Source of the DNA: Sphingomonas sp. LR60
Lineage (GTDB): Bacteria; Pseudomonadota; Alphaproteobacteria; Sphingomonadales; Sphingomonadaceae
Reading direction: 5' to 3'
Assembly: GCF_036855935.1 (NCBI RefSeq)
Contig: NZ_JASPFK010000001.1
Coordinates: forward strand, 64,501 to 128,500
DNA length: 64,000 nucleotides
Shown here piece after piece: positions 1-7,938 of the stretch. The notes beneath the pieces are model-generated. The model was not told where the DNA came from. It saw nothing but the letters and a program-made list of their open reading frames with translations, and did no database searches. The number at the start of each line of letters is the position of its first letter. The stretch's first letter is position 1. The position numbers and the translations under genes are program-made.

Positions 1-873
1 TTCGTCGGCAGTGACGCGCAGGAACACCTCGTTCGCTTCGACCGGGTGGAGCAGCCGAGCGCCCGCCGCCTGGGCGAGCAAGGCGGCACCGGCGTTGGCG
101 CCGCGTGCACAGTCGAGCCACACGTCGTCGTCGAGCATCGCGAGCAGTTGCGCGGCGAGATAGCGCCCCTTCGACAGCAGATGCCCCGCGCGCTTGCGGC
201 GATAGAGCGTAGCCTCGGCGAGATCGTGGTCGAAGAAGACGAGCGCCTCGGCGTTCATCCCGCCGTTCTTCACGAACCCGAAGCTGAGCGCATCCGCGCC
301 GCCGCGCCACGTCAGGTCGGCAGGCGAGGCGCCGGTCGACACCACCGCATTGGCGAAGCGCGCGCCGTCGATGTGGAAGCCGAGCTTGCGCTCATTCGCG
401 AGGGTGCCGAGCGCCGCGACCTCCGCGGGCGTGTAGACGCGGCCATATTCGGTGGCGTTGGTGATCGACAAGGCGTGCGGACGCTGTTGGTGGACGTCGT
501 AGCGCTGGCGATCGAGCACCGCCGCGGCGCTGGCGGGGGTCAGCTTCGCGCCGTCGCCCTCGGCCAGCAACAGCTTGGCGCCGTGCGTGTAGAATTCGGG
601 CGCGCCGCATTCGTCGTTCTGGATGTGCGCCTCGCGGTGGCAGACGACCGAGCCGTGCGGCGGGCACAAAGCGGCGAGCGCGAGGCAATTGGCGGCGGTG
701 CCGCTCGGCACCCACAGCACGCGCACCGCGGTCTCGAACAACGCCGAGAAGCGTTCGTCGAGCGCCTTCGACCAGCGATCGCCGTCATAGGCGGTGTCGA
801 GCGTGTCGGCCGCGGCGATCGCGCGCAGCACGGCGGGATGGACGGGGGCGGCATTGTCGGAAAAGAAGCGCAT
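1..873 (-). CDS. Low-specificity L-threonine aldolase family protein (partial)
   Basis: PLP-dependent fold-type I enzyme that would cleave L-threonine or allo-threonine to glycine and acetaldehyde in the cytoplasm. The start is the ATG at 873, giving a protein beginning MRFFSDNAAPVHPAVL. The family pattern is clear: a VPSGTAANCLAL cofactor-loop motif near residue 55, CHREAHIQNDECGAPEF, the aspartate of HIDGARFANA, and the PLP lysine in SFGFVKNGGMNAEAL. The window edge cuts off the C terminus; 291 codons are visible. The same family includes other beta-eliminating lyases, so substrate is inferred. A 56-base gap separates it from the secreted-protein operon upstream on the same strand. Confidence 0.85.
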   Translation of the reverse strand, partial: MRFFSDNAAPVHPAVLRAIAAADTLDTAYDGDRWSKALDERFSALFETAVRVLWVPSGTAANCLALAALCPPHGSVVCHREAHIQNDECGAPEFYTHGAKLLLAEGDGAKLTPASAAAVLDRQRYDVHQQRPHALSITNATEYGRVYTPAEVAALGTLANERKLGFHIDGARFANAVVSTGASPADLTWRGGADALSFGFVKNGGMNAEALVFFDHDLAEATLYRRKRAGHLLSKGRYLAAQLLAMLDDDVWLDCARGANAGAALLAQAAGARLLHPVEANEVFLRVTADE

Positions 874-929
874 GGCGCTGCCTTCGGGCAGCGACGCGGG
901 CGGGTCAACATCCCATGAAGGCCGTCCGA

Positions 930-1535
930 TCAGCGCAAGGTCGCGCTTTCGACGAGGGCGCGATAGGCCGGGGCGACCTGATCGAAATAGTGCAGCCGCG
1001 GCGCGTCGAGGGTCGCCATGTAGAGCAGGCCCTTCACGAGCGCGGCATGTGCCTCCCCACGACGCGGCAGCTCGTCGCCATCGACATATTCATAGGCGAA
1101 GCGGATGCCGTCGGTGCCGAGGAAGCGTTCGGGCCGGGCGTCGAGCAGCGTGAAGCTGGCGATCGCGCGGTCGGTGCGATAGGTCGCCTCCAGAAGCTCC
1201 GGCACCTCGGCAAGCAGCATTTCGCGGGTGAGTTTCGGCAGCGGCTTGCCCTTCTTGTCGTGCTCGCGCAGCAGCGGCTCGCCCGGCGCGATCCCGCCGT
1301 AGAAGGTGACCTGGTCGAGCTGTTCGCCGTCGAGCGTCCATGCCTCGGCCTTCTTGCCGGGCTTGCCCGACAATTGGTTCCAATCGCGGTTCGGGGTGAC
1401 GGTGAGCGGCGATGCGGCGACCGCGACCGCCTTGCCCTGTTCGCGATAGCCGTGCGCGATCGCCGGCACGCTGCCCAGCAGCGCTGCGGTGGCCACCAGC
1501 GCGAGTGTGGCGTTCCTGATCGTCGTCATGGTCAT
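930..1535 (-). CDS. Secreted protein of unknown function
   Basis: A 201-residue protein with an N-terminal signal peptide (MTMTTIRN, a hydrophobic stretch, then cleavage near AIAHG). I do not recognise a domain. The mature part is charged, contains RDWNQL, a GEQLDQVTFYGG segment and a C-terminal YFDQVAPAYRAL segment. It is the last gene of a three-gene minus-strand operon. The start at 1535 was chosen because its ATG overlaps the stop of the M48 protease gene in an ATGA junction; an in-frame ATG at 1529 is an alternative. Tight coupling to a periplasmic protease gene suggests an envelope role, but that is only context. Confidence 0.7.
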   Translation of the reverse strand: MTMTTIRNATLALVATAALLGSVPAIAHGYREQGKAVAVAASPLTVTPNRDWNQLSGKPGKKAEAWTLDGEQLDQVTFYGGIAPGEPLLREHDKKGKPLPKLTREMLLAEVPELLEATYRTDRAIASFTLLDARPERFLGTDGIRFAYEYVDGDELPRRGEAHAALVKGLLYMATLDAPRLHYFDQVAPAYRALVESATLR

Positions 1536-2734
1536 TGGCCGGGTCCTGCGGTGGCAATCAGCATCCCGATCATCGCGGCATCGGGAGCGGTGGGTTCGAG
1601 CTGGAGGTAGCGGCGGAGCGCCTCGATGCCTTCGGTGCGCCGTCCGGTCTTGAGCAGTGACAGGCCCAGCCCGCGCTGCGCCCCCGGCAACGTCGCGTCG
1701 AGCGCGATGGCGTTGGCGTAGAATTCGGCCGCGGACACCAGATCGCGCGGATAGCCGCGCGCACGGTACAGGTCGCCGCGCGCCACCCACAGCGACGCGG
1801 TCGCGCCATGCTCGCCGAGCATCCCGATCAGATAGTCGCTGGCGCCAAAGTTGTTGAGCTTGATCTGATCGTCGAGGAATTGCGGCAGCCACGGCGCGAG
1901 CGCCGCAGCATAGCGCGCCGCGCCATCGTCGCGCCCCACGCCGTCGGGGATGGCGAGCGCGGCCATCGTTTCGGCGCGCTCGGCATCGCAGGGGTGCGAG
2001 GCGAGGTACGGCACGCGATCGAAGCGCGGGTGCGCTTGCCCGCGCGCGGCGGCGGCACGCTCCGCCTCGGTCATGACGTTCCGCCATGCCATCGCCGCCG
2101 ACTGCGGGCGCAGCGTACTGCCGTTCAGATAGCCGATGCCGTGCAGATCGGCGTCGCGTTCCTGATCGCGGCTGAAGCGCGCAAGCCGGCCGTAGACCGA
2201 AATCTGCATCGTCTGGAAGTTATAGGCACCTTGCGCATAGGGCAGCATCCCGGCGAGCACCGCGCCCCAGCTGAGGATATCGGTGCCGCTTCGGCGCGCC
2301 TTGAAGGCGGCGAGCGAATGGCGTTGTTCGAAATGGCCGAATTCATGGCCCAGTACCGCACCGAGCTCGGCCTCGCTGCGGACGCGGAGCAACAGCCCGC
2401 TGAAGACGCGCATCGTGCCATTGGGCGCCATGCTCGCGTTGAAGAGCGGGGTGCGCAGGATGTAGATGCGCGCCGCCTTGCACCGCGCCGCGCCGACGGT
2501 CGCGCAGAGCACGCCGCGGACATAAGCGTTGAGCGCTTCGTCGCGGATCAGGATTGGTGAACTGGCGAGGACGCGTTCGTCCTCGTCCATCTCCTTCCAC
2601 AGGCCGATCTCGTCGACCCCCTGCGGCTGATAGGCGGCGGTATAGGGCGGGGGCAGCGGAGCGGGCGCCGTCGTCGACGCCAGCGCGGGCGTGGTGGCCA
2701 GTGCCGCCAATAGCGCAGCGAGACGGCGGATCAC
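1532..2734 (-). CDS. M48 family zinc metalloprotease with C-terminal TPR-like region, secreted
   Basis: A 400-residue protein with a signal peptide (cleavage near ALAS, residue 20). The zinc site HEFGH sits at about residues 130-134 and the third ligand region is RDQERDADLHG at about 195, the standard M48 (HtpX/BepA-like) arrangement. After residue 300 the sequence (LYRARGYPRDLVSAAEFYANAI, GLGLSLLKTGRR) looks like TPR helices, as in BepA-type periplasmic proteases that work on outer-membrane proteins. The start is a GTG at 2734 overlapping the TGA of the upstream gene (GTGA), and its stop overlaps the next start (ATGA), so all three genes are translationally coupled. Substrate unknown. Confidence 0.85.
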   Translation of the reverse strand: MIRRLAALLAALATTPALASTTAPAPLPPPYTAAYQPQGVDEIGLWKEMDEDERVLASSPILIRDEALNAYVRGVLCATVGAARCKAARIYILRTPLFNASMAPNGTMRVFSGLLLRVRSEAELGAVLGHEFGHFEQRHSLAAFKARRSGTDILSWGAVLAGMLPYAQGAYNFQTMQISVYGRLARFSRDQERDADLHGIGYLNGSTLRPQSAAMAWRNVMTEAERAAAARGQAHPRFDRVPYLASHPCDAERAETMAALAIPDGVGRDDGAARYAAALAPWLPQFLDDQIKLNNFGASDYLIGMLGEHGATASLWVARGDLYRARGYPRDLVSAAEFYANAIALDATLPGAQRGLGLSLLKTGRRTEGIEALRRYLQLEPTAPDAAMIGMLIATAGPGQ

Positions 2735-3495
2735 TTCGCCAGCCCGGCCGGTGGCGGCGTGGCGGCGGTACTGCCCGGGAAATCCTCGAGCAATTGTCCG
2801 ATGCGCTTGTGCGCGCCCTCGGTGGTGCGGACGTCGCCGCCCATCGCCATGTCGGCGTTGAGCCACACGATGTCGCCGGTCTTCAGATCGACCAGCCCCG
2901 CATAGCCGGCATGTTCGCCGGACTTGACCGCGATCCCGGGACCGAGCGCGGCGAAGACCTGCAGGATCTTGCGGCCGGTCGAACCATAGGCGTCCTTGTC
3001 GTAGATGAAGAGCCCATAGTCCGCGTCCCTGGCACCGGGCAGTCGGGCCACGCCGCTGCCCATCGACCAATCGAACACCCCGGCCTTGTTCTCCCGCTTC
3101 TTGGTGGGCAGCCGATTGCCGCGGAAGAACTGGTATTCGATGACCGCGCGGGACAGCGCGCCGAACAGCGCCTGATATTCCTCGACCAGCCGGGCTTCTT
3201 CGCCGAACGCTGCGGGCGCGGGCTGCACGATGTTGCCGAGGGCGGCCTGTCGTGCGGCGAGCGCGGTTTCGAGATTGGCGCGCGCGCGATCGGTCCAGTC
3301 GCCGTTCGGTTCGAAGATGCCGCCAGTCGACTGCGCGCCGACCCGCACCGTCGGGCGGAAGACGAGGATCGTCTTCCCGCTGTTCGCCGGGAGCGTGAAG
3401 CCCGCCTTCACCGCGGTATGTTCCTGCGCAGCGGCGGGTTGATGACAAAGCGCGGCCATGCCGATGGCCGCCGCGATCACGCGAGCCCGTTTCAT
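2731..3495 (-). CDS. Secreted protein of unknown function, first gene of M48 protease operon
   Basis: A 254-residue protein. The ATG at 3495 gives a clean signal peptide (MKRARVIAAAIGMAALCH, cleavage after AAAQ). A longer frame extends upstream to 3534 but adds a non-signal-like leader. The mature part starts with TILVFRPTVRVGAQSTGG and has a segment on conversion of a displayed state (DYGLFIYDKDAYGSTGRKIL, GLVDLKTGDIVWLNADM), which resembles proteins assembled from beta-strands. I cannot assign a named family. It is translationally coupled to the M48 protease, so a shared periplasmic function is likely. Confidence 0.7.
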   Translation of the reverse strand: MKRARVIAAAIGMAALCHQPAAAQEHTAVKAGFTLPANSGKTILVFRPTVRVGAQSTGGIFEPNGDWTDRARANLETALAARQAALGNIVQPAPAAFGEEARLVEEYQALFGALSRAVIEYQFFRGNRLPTKKRENKAGVFDWSMGSGVARLPGARDADYGLFIYDKDAYGSTGRKILQVFAALGPGIAVKSGEHAGYAGLVDLKTGDIVWLNADMAMGGDVRTTEGAHKRIGQLLEDFPGSTAATPPPAGLAK

Positions 3496-3728
3496 TATCC
3501 AGCTATTCCCCCGTCCGCCCCCGCGGACTCGCAATTGCTATCGCGCGGGTAAGTGGGCGGCAAGCAACCAGATTTGCTAGTGACCCAATTTGGCGAAGGT
3601 CGCGATATGCGCGACCTTCCAAGCCGGCGGCGATCCGGAAAAACCGGATCTATCCGGTGCGGCACGAGGTGAAGCCTCGGAGCAAGATCGGGCGACGAGG
3701 GCGTGACGACGCGGACATCGCTTCGGGC

Positions 3729-3806
3729 CGTCATTGCGAGCGGAGCGAGGTAATCCACAGCGTCCTGGCTGTGGTCCTGGATTGCTTCGCTGCGCTCGCA
3801 ATGACG
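3729..3806. repeat. REP-like palindromic intergenic repeat
   Basis: Two arms, CGTCATTGCGAGCGGAGCG at the left and its near-complement ending CGCTCGCAATGACG at the right, separated by a GGTAATCCA/TGGATTGC pair and a short inner hairpin. Such CGTCATTGCGAGCG elements are common scattered intergenic repeats in alphaproteobacterial genomes. It lies between the divergent secreted-protein operon and the mesX leader, and could act as a boundary hairpin. Confidence 0.7.
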
Positions 3807-3869
3807 ATGCTGGGTAGATGTGACGTCATCACAATCTGACGAACATGCTGCCGTGCAACAAAGGCTTAA

Positions 3870-3893
3870 AGACATAAAGATATCTTTATGTCT
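3870..3893. promoter_or_regulatory. Perfect 24-bp palindrome, candidate operator of methionine-cycle regulator
   Basis: The sequence AGACATAAAGAT followed by its exact reverse complement. The core ATAAAGATATCTTTAT resembles the operators described for ArsR-family SahR/SamR regulators of methionine metabolism in Proteobacteria. That match is from memory and is an inference. It sits about 40 bases before the riboswitch and just ahead of a TTGACG box at 3897, so a bound dimer would block the mesX promoter. Confidence 0.55.
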
Positions 3894-3934
3894 ATCTTGA
3901 CGCGCGATCTGCTTTGGTGTTCAACCGCTGTGTC

Positions 3935-4131
3935 GAGGTTCCTCGTTCCAGGCATGGCGACGAGGCTAAGACGGGAAGCCGGTGCTGTCCTTCGGGGCAA
4001 ATTCCGGCGCTGCCCCCGCAACTGTAAGCGGCGAGCGGCGGCTCCATTTCGTGTCACTGGATGCTCGCGAGGCGTCCGGGAAGGCCGGAGCCACCGCGTT
4101 GACCCGTGAGCCAGGAGACCTGCCTGCGACG
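3935..4131 (+). promoter_or_regulatory. Cobalamin (AdoCbl) riboswitch
   Basis: All hallmark blocks are present in order: GACGGGAAGCCGGTG near 3970, the B12 box GCCCCCGCAACTGTAAGCGG at about 4012-4031, CACTGG, GGGAAGGCCGG near 4078, and the 3' closing block GTGAGCCAGGAGACCTGCCTGCG ending near 4128. About 130 bases of leader follow before mesX and may hold the expression platform. Ligand binding is expected to reduce expression of the downstream B12-independent methionine synthase genes when cobalamin is plentiful. The exact ends are approximate. Confidence 0.93.
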
Positions 4132-4261
4132 CGATAACGTTCCTCGGACGGGGTTCCTCCGGTGGATCGCGCTCGACGCGTGGCGCGTGGCGTAAGCCGT
4201 TCGCGCCGGTCCTCGCCTGGCGCGCTCTTCCAAGACCCCTGCCCGCAACAGCAGGTGTGTC

Positions 4262-5245
4262 ATGACGAGCAACGCATTCAGCTTCACGATCAGCAGCATC
4301 CCGTTCGACGAGGACTATCGTCCCGCCGACGACACGCGCATCACCACCAACTTCGCCAATCTGGCGCGTGGCGAAAGTCGGCGCGAGAATCTGCGCAGAA
4401 CGCTGGCGATGATCGACCGCCGCTTCAACGCGCTGATGCACTGGGACAATCCGGCGGGGGATCGCTACGCGCTGACGCTCGGGATCGTCTCGGCGGCGTT
4501 GCAGATCGGCGATGACGCGCGTGACCACGCCTTTCCGCTGATCGAGATCCTGCACACCATCGTCACCGACCGGCGCAGCGGCGTCCGCACCAATGGCATG
4601 GTCGGCAACAATTTCTCCTCCTACCTCCGCGACTATGATTTCAGCGTCGTAATGCCCGCGCATGTCGAGCGGAACGGCGACGGCGTGCCCGAGCAATTCG
4701 GCGATCTGCACGGCAATCTGTTCAAGCATTTCCTCCGATCGGAGGCCTACCGCGCACGGTTCGGCAAGCCGCCGGTGATCTGCCTGAGCGTCTCCAGCCG
4801 GGAGATCTATCACCGCACCGCGAACACGCACCCGATCCTCGGGGTCGAATATCGCAACGACACCTGCTCTGCGACGGACAGCTATTTCGCGAAGATGGGG
4901 ATGAAGGCGCGGTACTTCATGCCGCCGCACAGCGTCGCGCCGCTGGCCTTCTATCATGTCGGCGATCTGGTCGCGGATTATACCGCGCTCGAACTCGCCA
5001 GCACGATCAGCACGATGGAAAGCTTCCAGAAGATCTATCGTCCCGAGATCTACAACGCCAATTCGGTCGCCGCCGAACATTACCAGCCGAGCCTGTCGTA
5101 CCAGGACTATTCGCTGACCCGCATCGTCTACGATCGCGAGGAGCGCAGCCGGCTGGCGGTCGAACAGGGGCGGTTCGCCGAAGAACATCTCATCAAGCCG
5201 CACGGCGCAGCGCTGGCGCGCTGGTCCGCGACCTGCGGGCTTTGA
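4262..5245 (+). CDS. mesX: DUF1852 protein MesX, partner of core methionine synthase
   Basis: A 327-residue cytoplasmic protein of the DUF1852 family, recognised from the pattern FTISSIPFDEDYRP, FANLARGESRRENL, NGMVGNNFSSYLRDYDF and GVEYRNDTCSATDSYF, at about the normal family length. Published genetic work on MesD showed that this core methionine synthase needs DUF1852 and oxygen, and needs neither methyl-folate nor cobalamin. The partner's chemistry is not established. The gene is led by a cobalamin riboswitch and lies 32 bases upstream of mesD, so the two form one B12-repressed operon. No signal peptide or membrane segment is visible. Confidence 0.92.
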   Translation: MTSNAFSFTISSIPFDEDYRPADDTRITTNFANLARGESRRENLRRTLAMIDRRFNALMHWDNPAGDRYALTLGIVSAALQIGDDARDHAFPLIEILHTIVTDRRSGVRTNGMVGNNFSSYLRDYDFSVVMPAHVERNGDGVPEQFGDLHGNLFKHFLRSEAYRARFGKPPVICLSVSSREIYHRTANTHPILGVEYRNDTCSATDSYFAKMGMKARYFMPPHSVAPLAFYHVGDLVADYTALELASTISTMESFQKIYRPEIYNANSVAAEHYQPSLSYQDYSLTRIVYDREERSRLAVEQGRFAEEHLIKPHGAALARWSATCGL

Positions 5246-5277
5246 TCCGTACCGACGATAAAAGGGATCGCATCACC

Positions 5278-6303
5278 ATGACATTGTTGCCGACGACGAC
5301 TGCGGGCAGCCTGCCCAAACCCTCATGGCTGGCGCAGCCAGAAACCTTGTGGTCGCCATGGCGGCTGGACGGAGAGGACCTGCGCACCGGCAAGCAGGAC
5401 GCGTTGCGGCTGGCGCTCGACGATCAGCGGCGGGCCGGGATCGATATCGTCGGCGACGGCGAGCAGACGCGCCAGCATTTCGTCACCACCTTTATCGAGC
5501 ATCTGAGCGGAGTGGATTTCGAGAAACGCGCCACCGTCCGCATCCGCGACCGCTACGATGCCAGCGTCCCGACGGTGGTCGGCGCGGTCGCACGGCCGGC
5601 GCCGGTGTTCGTGGAGGATGCGCGGTTCCTGCGCACGCAGACCGACCGCCCGATCAAATGGACGCTGCCCGGGCCGATGACGATGATCGATACGCTCTAC
5701 GACGACCATTATCGCAGCCGCGAAAAGCTGGCATGGGCGTTCGCCTGTATCCTGAACGAGGAGGCACGCGCGCTGGAAGCGGTCGGCGTCGAAATCGTTC
5801 AGTTCGACGAACCGGCGTTCAACGTCTTCTTCGACGAGGCCAACGACTGGGGGATCGCGACGCTGGAACGTGCCGCCCAAGGGCTGAAGGCCGAGACGGC
5901 GGTGCACATCTGTTACGGCTATGGCATCAAGGCGAATACCGAGTGGAAGAAGACGCTCGGTTCGGAATGGCGGCAGTATGAGGAGACCTTTCCCAAGCTG
6001 CAAAGGTCGACGATCGATATCATCTCGCTGGAGTGCCAGAATTCGCGCGTGCCGATGGAGTTGATTGAGCTGGTCCGCGGCAAGAAGGTGATGGTCGGCG
6101 CGATCGACGTCGCGACCGATGTGATCGAGACGCCCGAGGAGGTCGCGGCGACCTTGCGACAGGCGCTGCGCTTCGTGGAGGCCGACAAGCTGCTGCCGGC
6201 GACCAATTGCGGCATGGCGCCGCTGTCGCGCGCGGTGGGACGGGGCAAGCTGGAAGCGCTGGCGGAAGGGGCGGCGATCGTCCGCGCCGAACTGGGCGGC
6301 TGA
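5278..6303 (+). CDS. mesD: Core methionine synthase MesD (MetE C-terminal-domain type)
   Basis: A 341-residue protein equivalent to the catalytic C-terminal barrel of MetE without the N-terminal folate-binding half. The zinc and homocysteine ligands are visible: HIC in VHICYGYGIK, the glutamate of IDIISLECQ, and the cysteine of LPATNCGMAPLS. The opening TTTAGSLPKPSWL and LPGPMTMIDTLYDD are typical. The ATG at 5278 was chosen, with AAAGGG about 11 bases before it; a TTG at 5242 overlapping the mesX stop is less likely. It methylates homocysteine to methionine with a methyl donor that is not methyl-folate. It is paired with mesX and followed by a terminator. Confidence 0.9.
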   Translation: MTLLPTTTAGSLPKPSWLAQPETLWSPWRLDGEDLRTGKQDALRLALDDQRRAGIDIVGDGEQTRQHFVTTFIEHLSGVDFEKRATVRIRDRYDASVPTVVGAVARPAPVFVEDARFLRTQTDRPIKWTLPGPMTMIDTLYDDHYRSREKLAWAFACILNEEARALEAVGVEIVQFDEPAFNVFFDEANDWGIATLERAAQGLKAETAVHICYGYGIKANTEWKKTLGSEWRQYEETFPKLQRSTIDIISLECQNSRVPMELIELVRGKKVMVGAIDVATDVIETPEEVAATLRQALRFVEADKLLPATNCGMAPLSRAVGRGKLEALAEGAAIVRAELGG

Positions 6304-6314
6304 GGCGGGGATGT

Positions 6315-6353
6315 AAAAAAGCCCCGGAGGTCCGAGGACTTCCGAGGCTTTTT
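6315..6353. terminator. Bidirectional intrinsic terminator after mesD
   Basis: A stem of about 12 base pairs (GCCCCGGAGGTCC paired with GGACTTCCGAGGC) flanked by six A on the left and five T on the right, so it works on both strands. It ends mesXD and, before the island inserted, would also have ended the minus-strand tRNA-Val gene. Confidence 0.85.
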
Positions 6354-6356
6354 AAG

Positions 6357-6404
6357 TGGTGGGCGTGGCAAGGATTGAACTTGCGACCCCTGCGATGTCA
6401 ACAC
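6357..6404 (-). repeat. attachment-site repeat: 3' half of tRNA-Val (distal copy)
   Basis: Forty-eight bases identical to the 3' part of the intact tRNA-Val gene at 9063-9110, from the CCA end through the anticodon loop. Identity stops abruptly at 6405. With the adjacent integrase this marks the far end of an element integrated in tRNA-Val. Confidence 0.9.
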
Positions 6405-6603
6405 GAGTAAGCTAGAACTCGCGCTGACGCACACCTCGAAAAGCCAGTCAAATCAGCATATTAGCCGACGCCGACTATTGGCTTAGGAGCGAAGCTCCCG
6501 CAGAACAAGCCATTCCTGAGCTTGCGCTGTGACAAATCTGTGATAGCACGATGGGACCAGCCTCCGGGCCTAAAGCGCAGGATCGTTGAAACGATCCGCG
6601 ATC

Positions 6604-7925
6604 TCACCGCTTCGCCTCACTCCTCTTTTTGTTTAACTGACCGGCCGCCTCATAGCAGTACGCCACGCATTGATCTTTGACCGCTCGATCGAGCCAGCAG
6701 TCGGCTTCTGCTAGTACCCGTCCAAGATGAAGCATTCTGCCTGCCGCCCTGGGAGCCTCCGTGGGGCGGGTCACCTCAACCGACGAGGCTGCTACTTCGC
6801 GAATTGGGCCGAGAAGCGGGTCGAGCTTTGCTCCCGGTAGACGGGTAAGATCAGCTAAATAGCCTATCAGATCATCAAGCTTACCAGCCTTCATCAAAAG
6901 GTTCTTCAGTAGGAAAGTTGAGTTAGTAAAATGCCGCTGAAAAAGATAGGCCTGCTTGGTATCGTCCCGATAAGTTGCCTGAAATCCCAAAGCGTGAAGG
7001 CGTATAGACTCGTATAGGCGCGATAAGGCTTTCTCTGGCTCAGACCAGACACTACCGCTCGCCAGATTATACAGGGTAACTGCCCGGCGAGACATGAACT
7101 CGAGACGCACCGCGTCATCATATTCTCGTGTTTTGCTCACAAGTTCATTTATCAACGCGGTGTGGTAATCTGCGCCATCAAGTCGTTGCTCCGCTACAAA
7201 CCAATCCCTGACGTACTTTAGCTCGGGTCCATGTCGCATTTTAAAGCTATTCTGGAAATACTCCCTTGCATCTGCCATGTTCGGTGGCGAGAGATGAAGC
7301 GCAACGTAGCCACAGGCTGCCATAAAGCGAGGATCTTCGCTTATAACGCTGTCGCTTTTAGCCTGCTGAAGCGACGTCCATGTCGTTCGTAAGGCACTTT
7401 CATCCCCCTTCTTGGCGGCTTCGACGGCCCGTTCAACCTGCCGAACAATCGCGCTAAGTTCCGCGGAGTCGGCGTAAACGTTTGTAACAAACTTTTGTAC
7501 GCGAGCTTTCAGCGAATCATGGCGATCAAGCTCCTTCGCGGCATCAAGAACGAAGGCTCGTGTCAGATCGTTCAATCGATAGAGCGGCTTGTCGCCAGCT
7601 CGCTCTACTTGAATGAACATTTCCTGCACCTCCGCAAGAGCATCAGGTACAATCGCAGCGTTATCGTACATCAGTGAAACGAGATCGTCGTAGGTTATTT
7701 TGGCTTTGTAGAGAGCGAGAATCGCAAGCAACTCTCGACCGTGAGATGAAGGCTTGATGGAGTCCCACTCTCGCCGAAAAACATATCGTCTAACATCGTC
7801 GCCGCCCCGCTCTTAAACAAAGCCAAAGCTCGTTCATAATTATCGGTATGGCGACGAAGGGCGATCACTGATTCGATGACTAGGCCGAGCCAGCGGGGTT
7901 TAATGGGGTGCTTGATATCAAGCAC
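6604..7925 (-). pseudogene. C-terminal remnant of a STAND/NB-ARC-type ATPase (frameshifted)
   Basis: The 375-residue frame starting at 7731 begins inside a winged-helix segment (ELLAILALYKAKITYDDLV, then PLYRLNDLTRAFVLDAAKEL) and continues as TPR-like alpha-helical repeats. A second frame upstream (7925-7732) supplies the preceding part (RWLGLVIESVIALRRHT, LDDMFFGE). Joining them needs a one-base shift in GGCGAGAGTGGGAC at about 7770. The P-loop NTPase half is absent because the integrase gene ends only 10 bases beyond the relic. Such ATPases often serve in defence or signalling, but this copy should be inactive. Base composition is visibly AT-richer than the surroundings, a sign of transfer. 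Confidence 0.65.
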
Positions 7926-7928
7926 CCC
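7905..7928. terminator. Perfect 24-bp palindrome at the 3' end of the integrase gene
   Basis: GGGGTGCTTGAT followed by its exact reverse complement, 10 bases past the integrase stop. As RNA it would form a 10 to 12 bp hairpin. There is no U tract on the integrase side, so termination is possible rather than shown; it could equally be a protein site or a rearrangement scar. Confidence 0.4.
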
Positions 7929-7938
7929 GCGGCCGGGA

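Noticed and set aside
6357..6410. A second tRNA gene
   Set aside because: Only the 3' half of tRNA-Val is present; the sequence after 6404 does not restore the D arm or acceptor strand.
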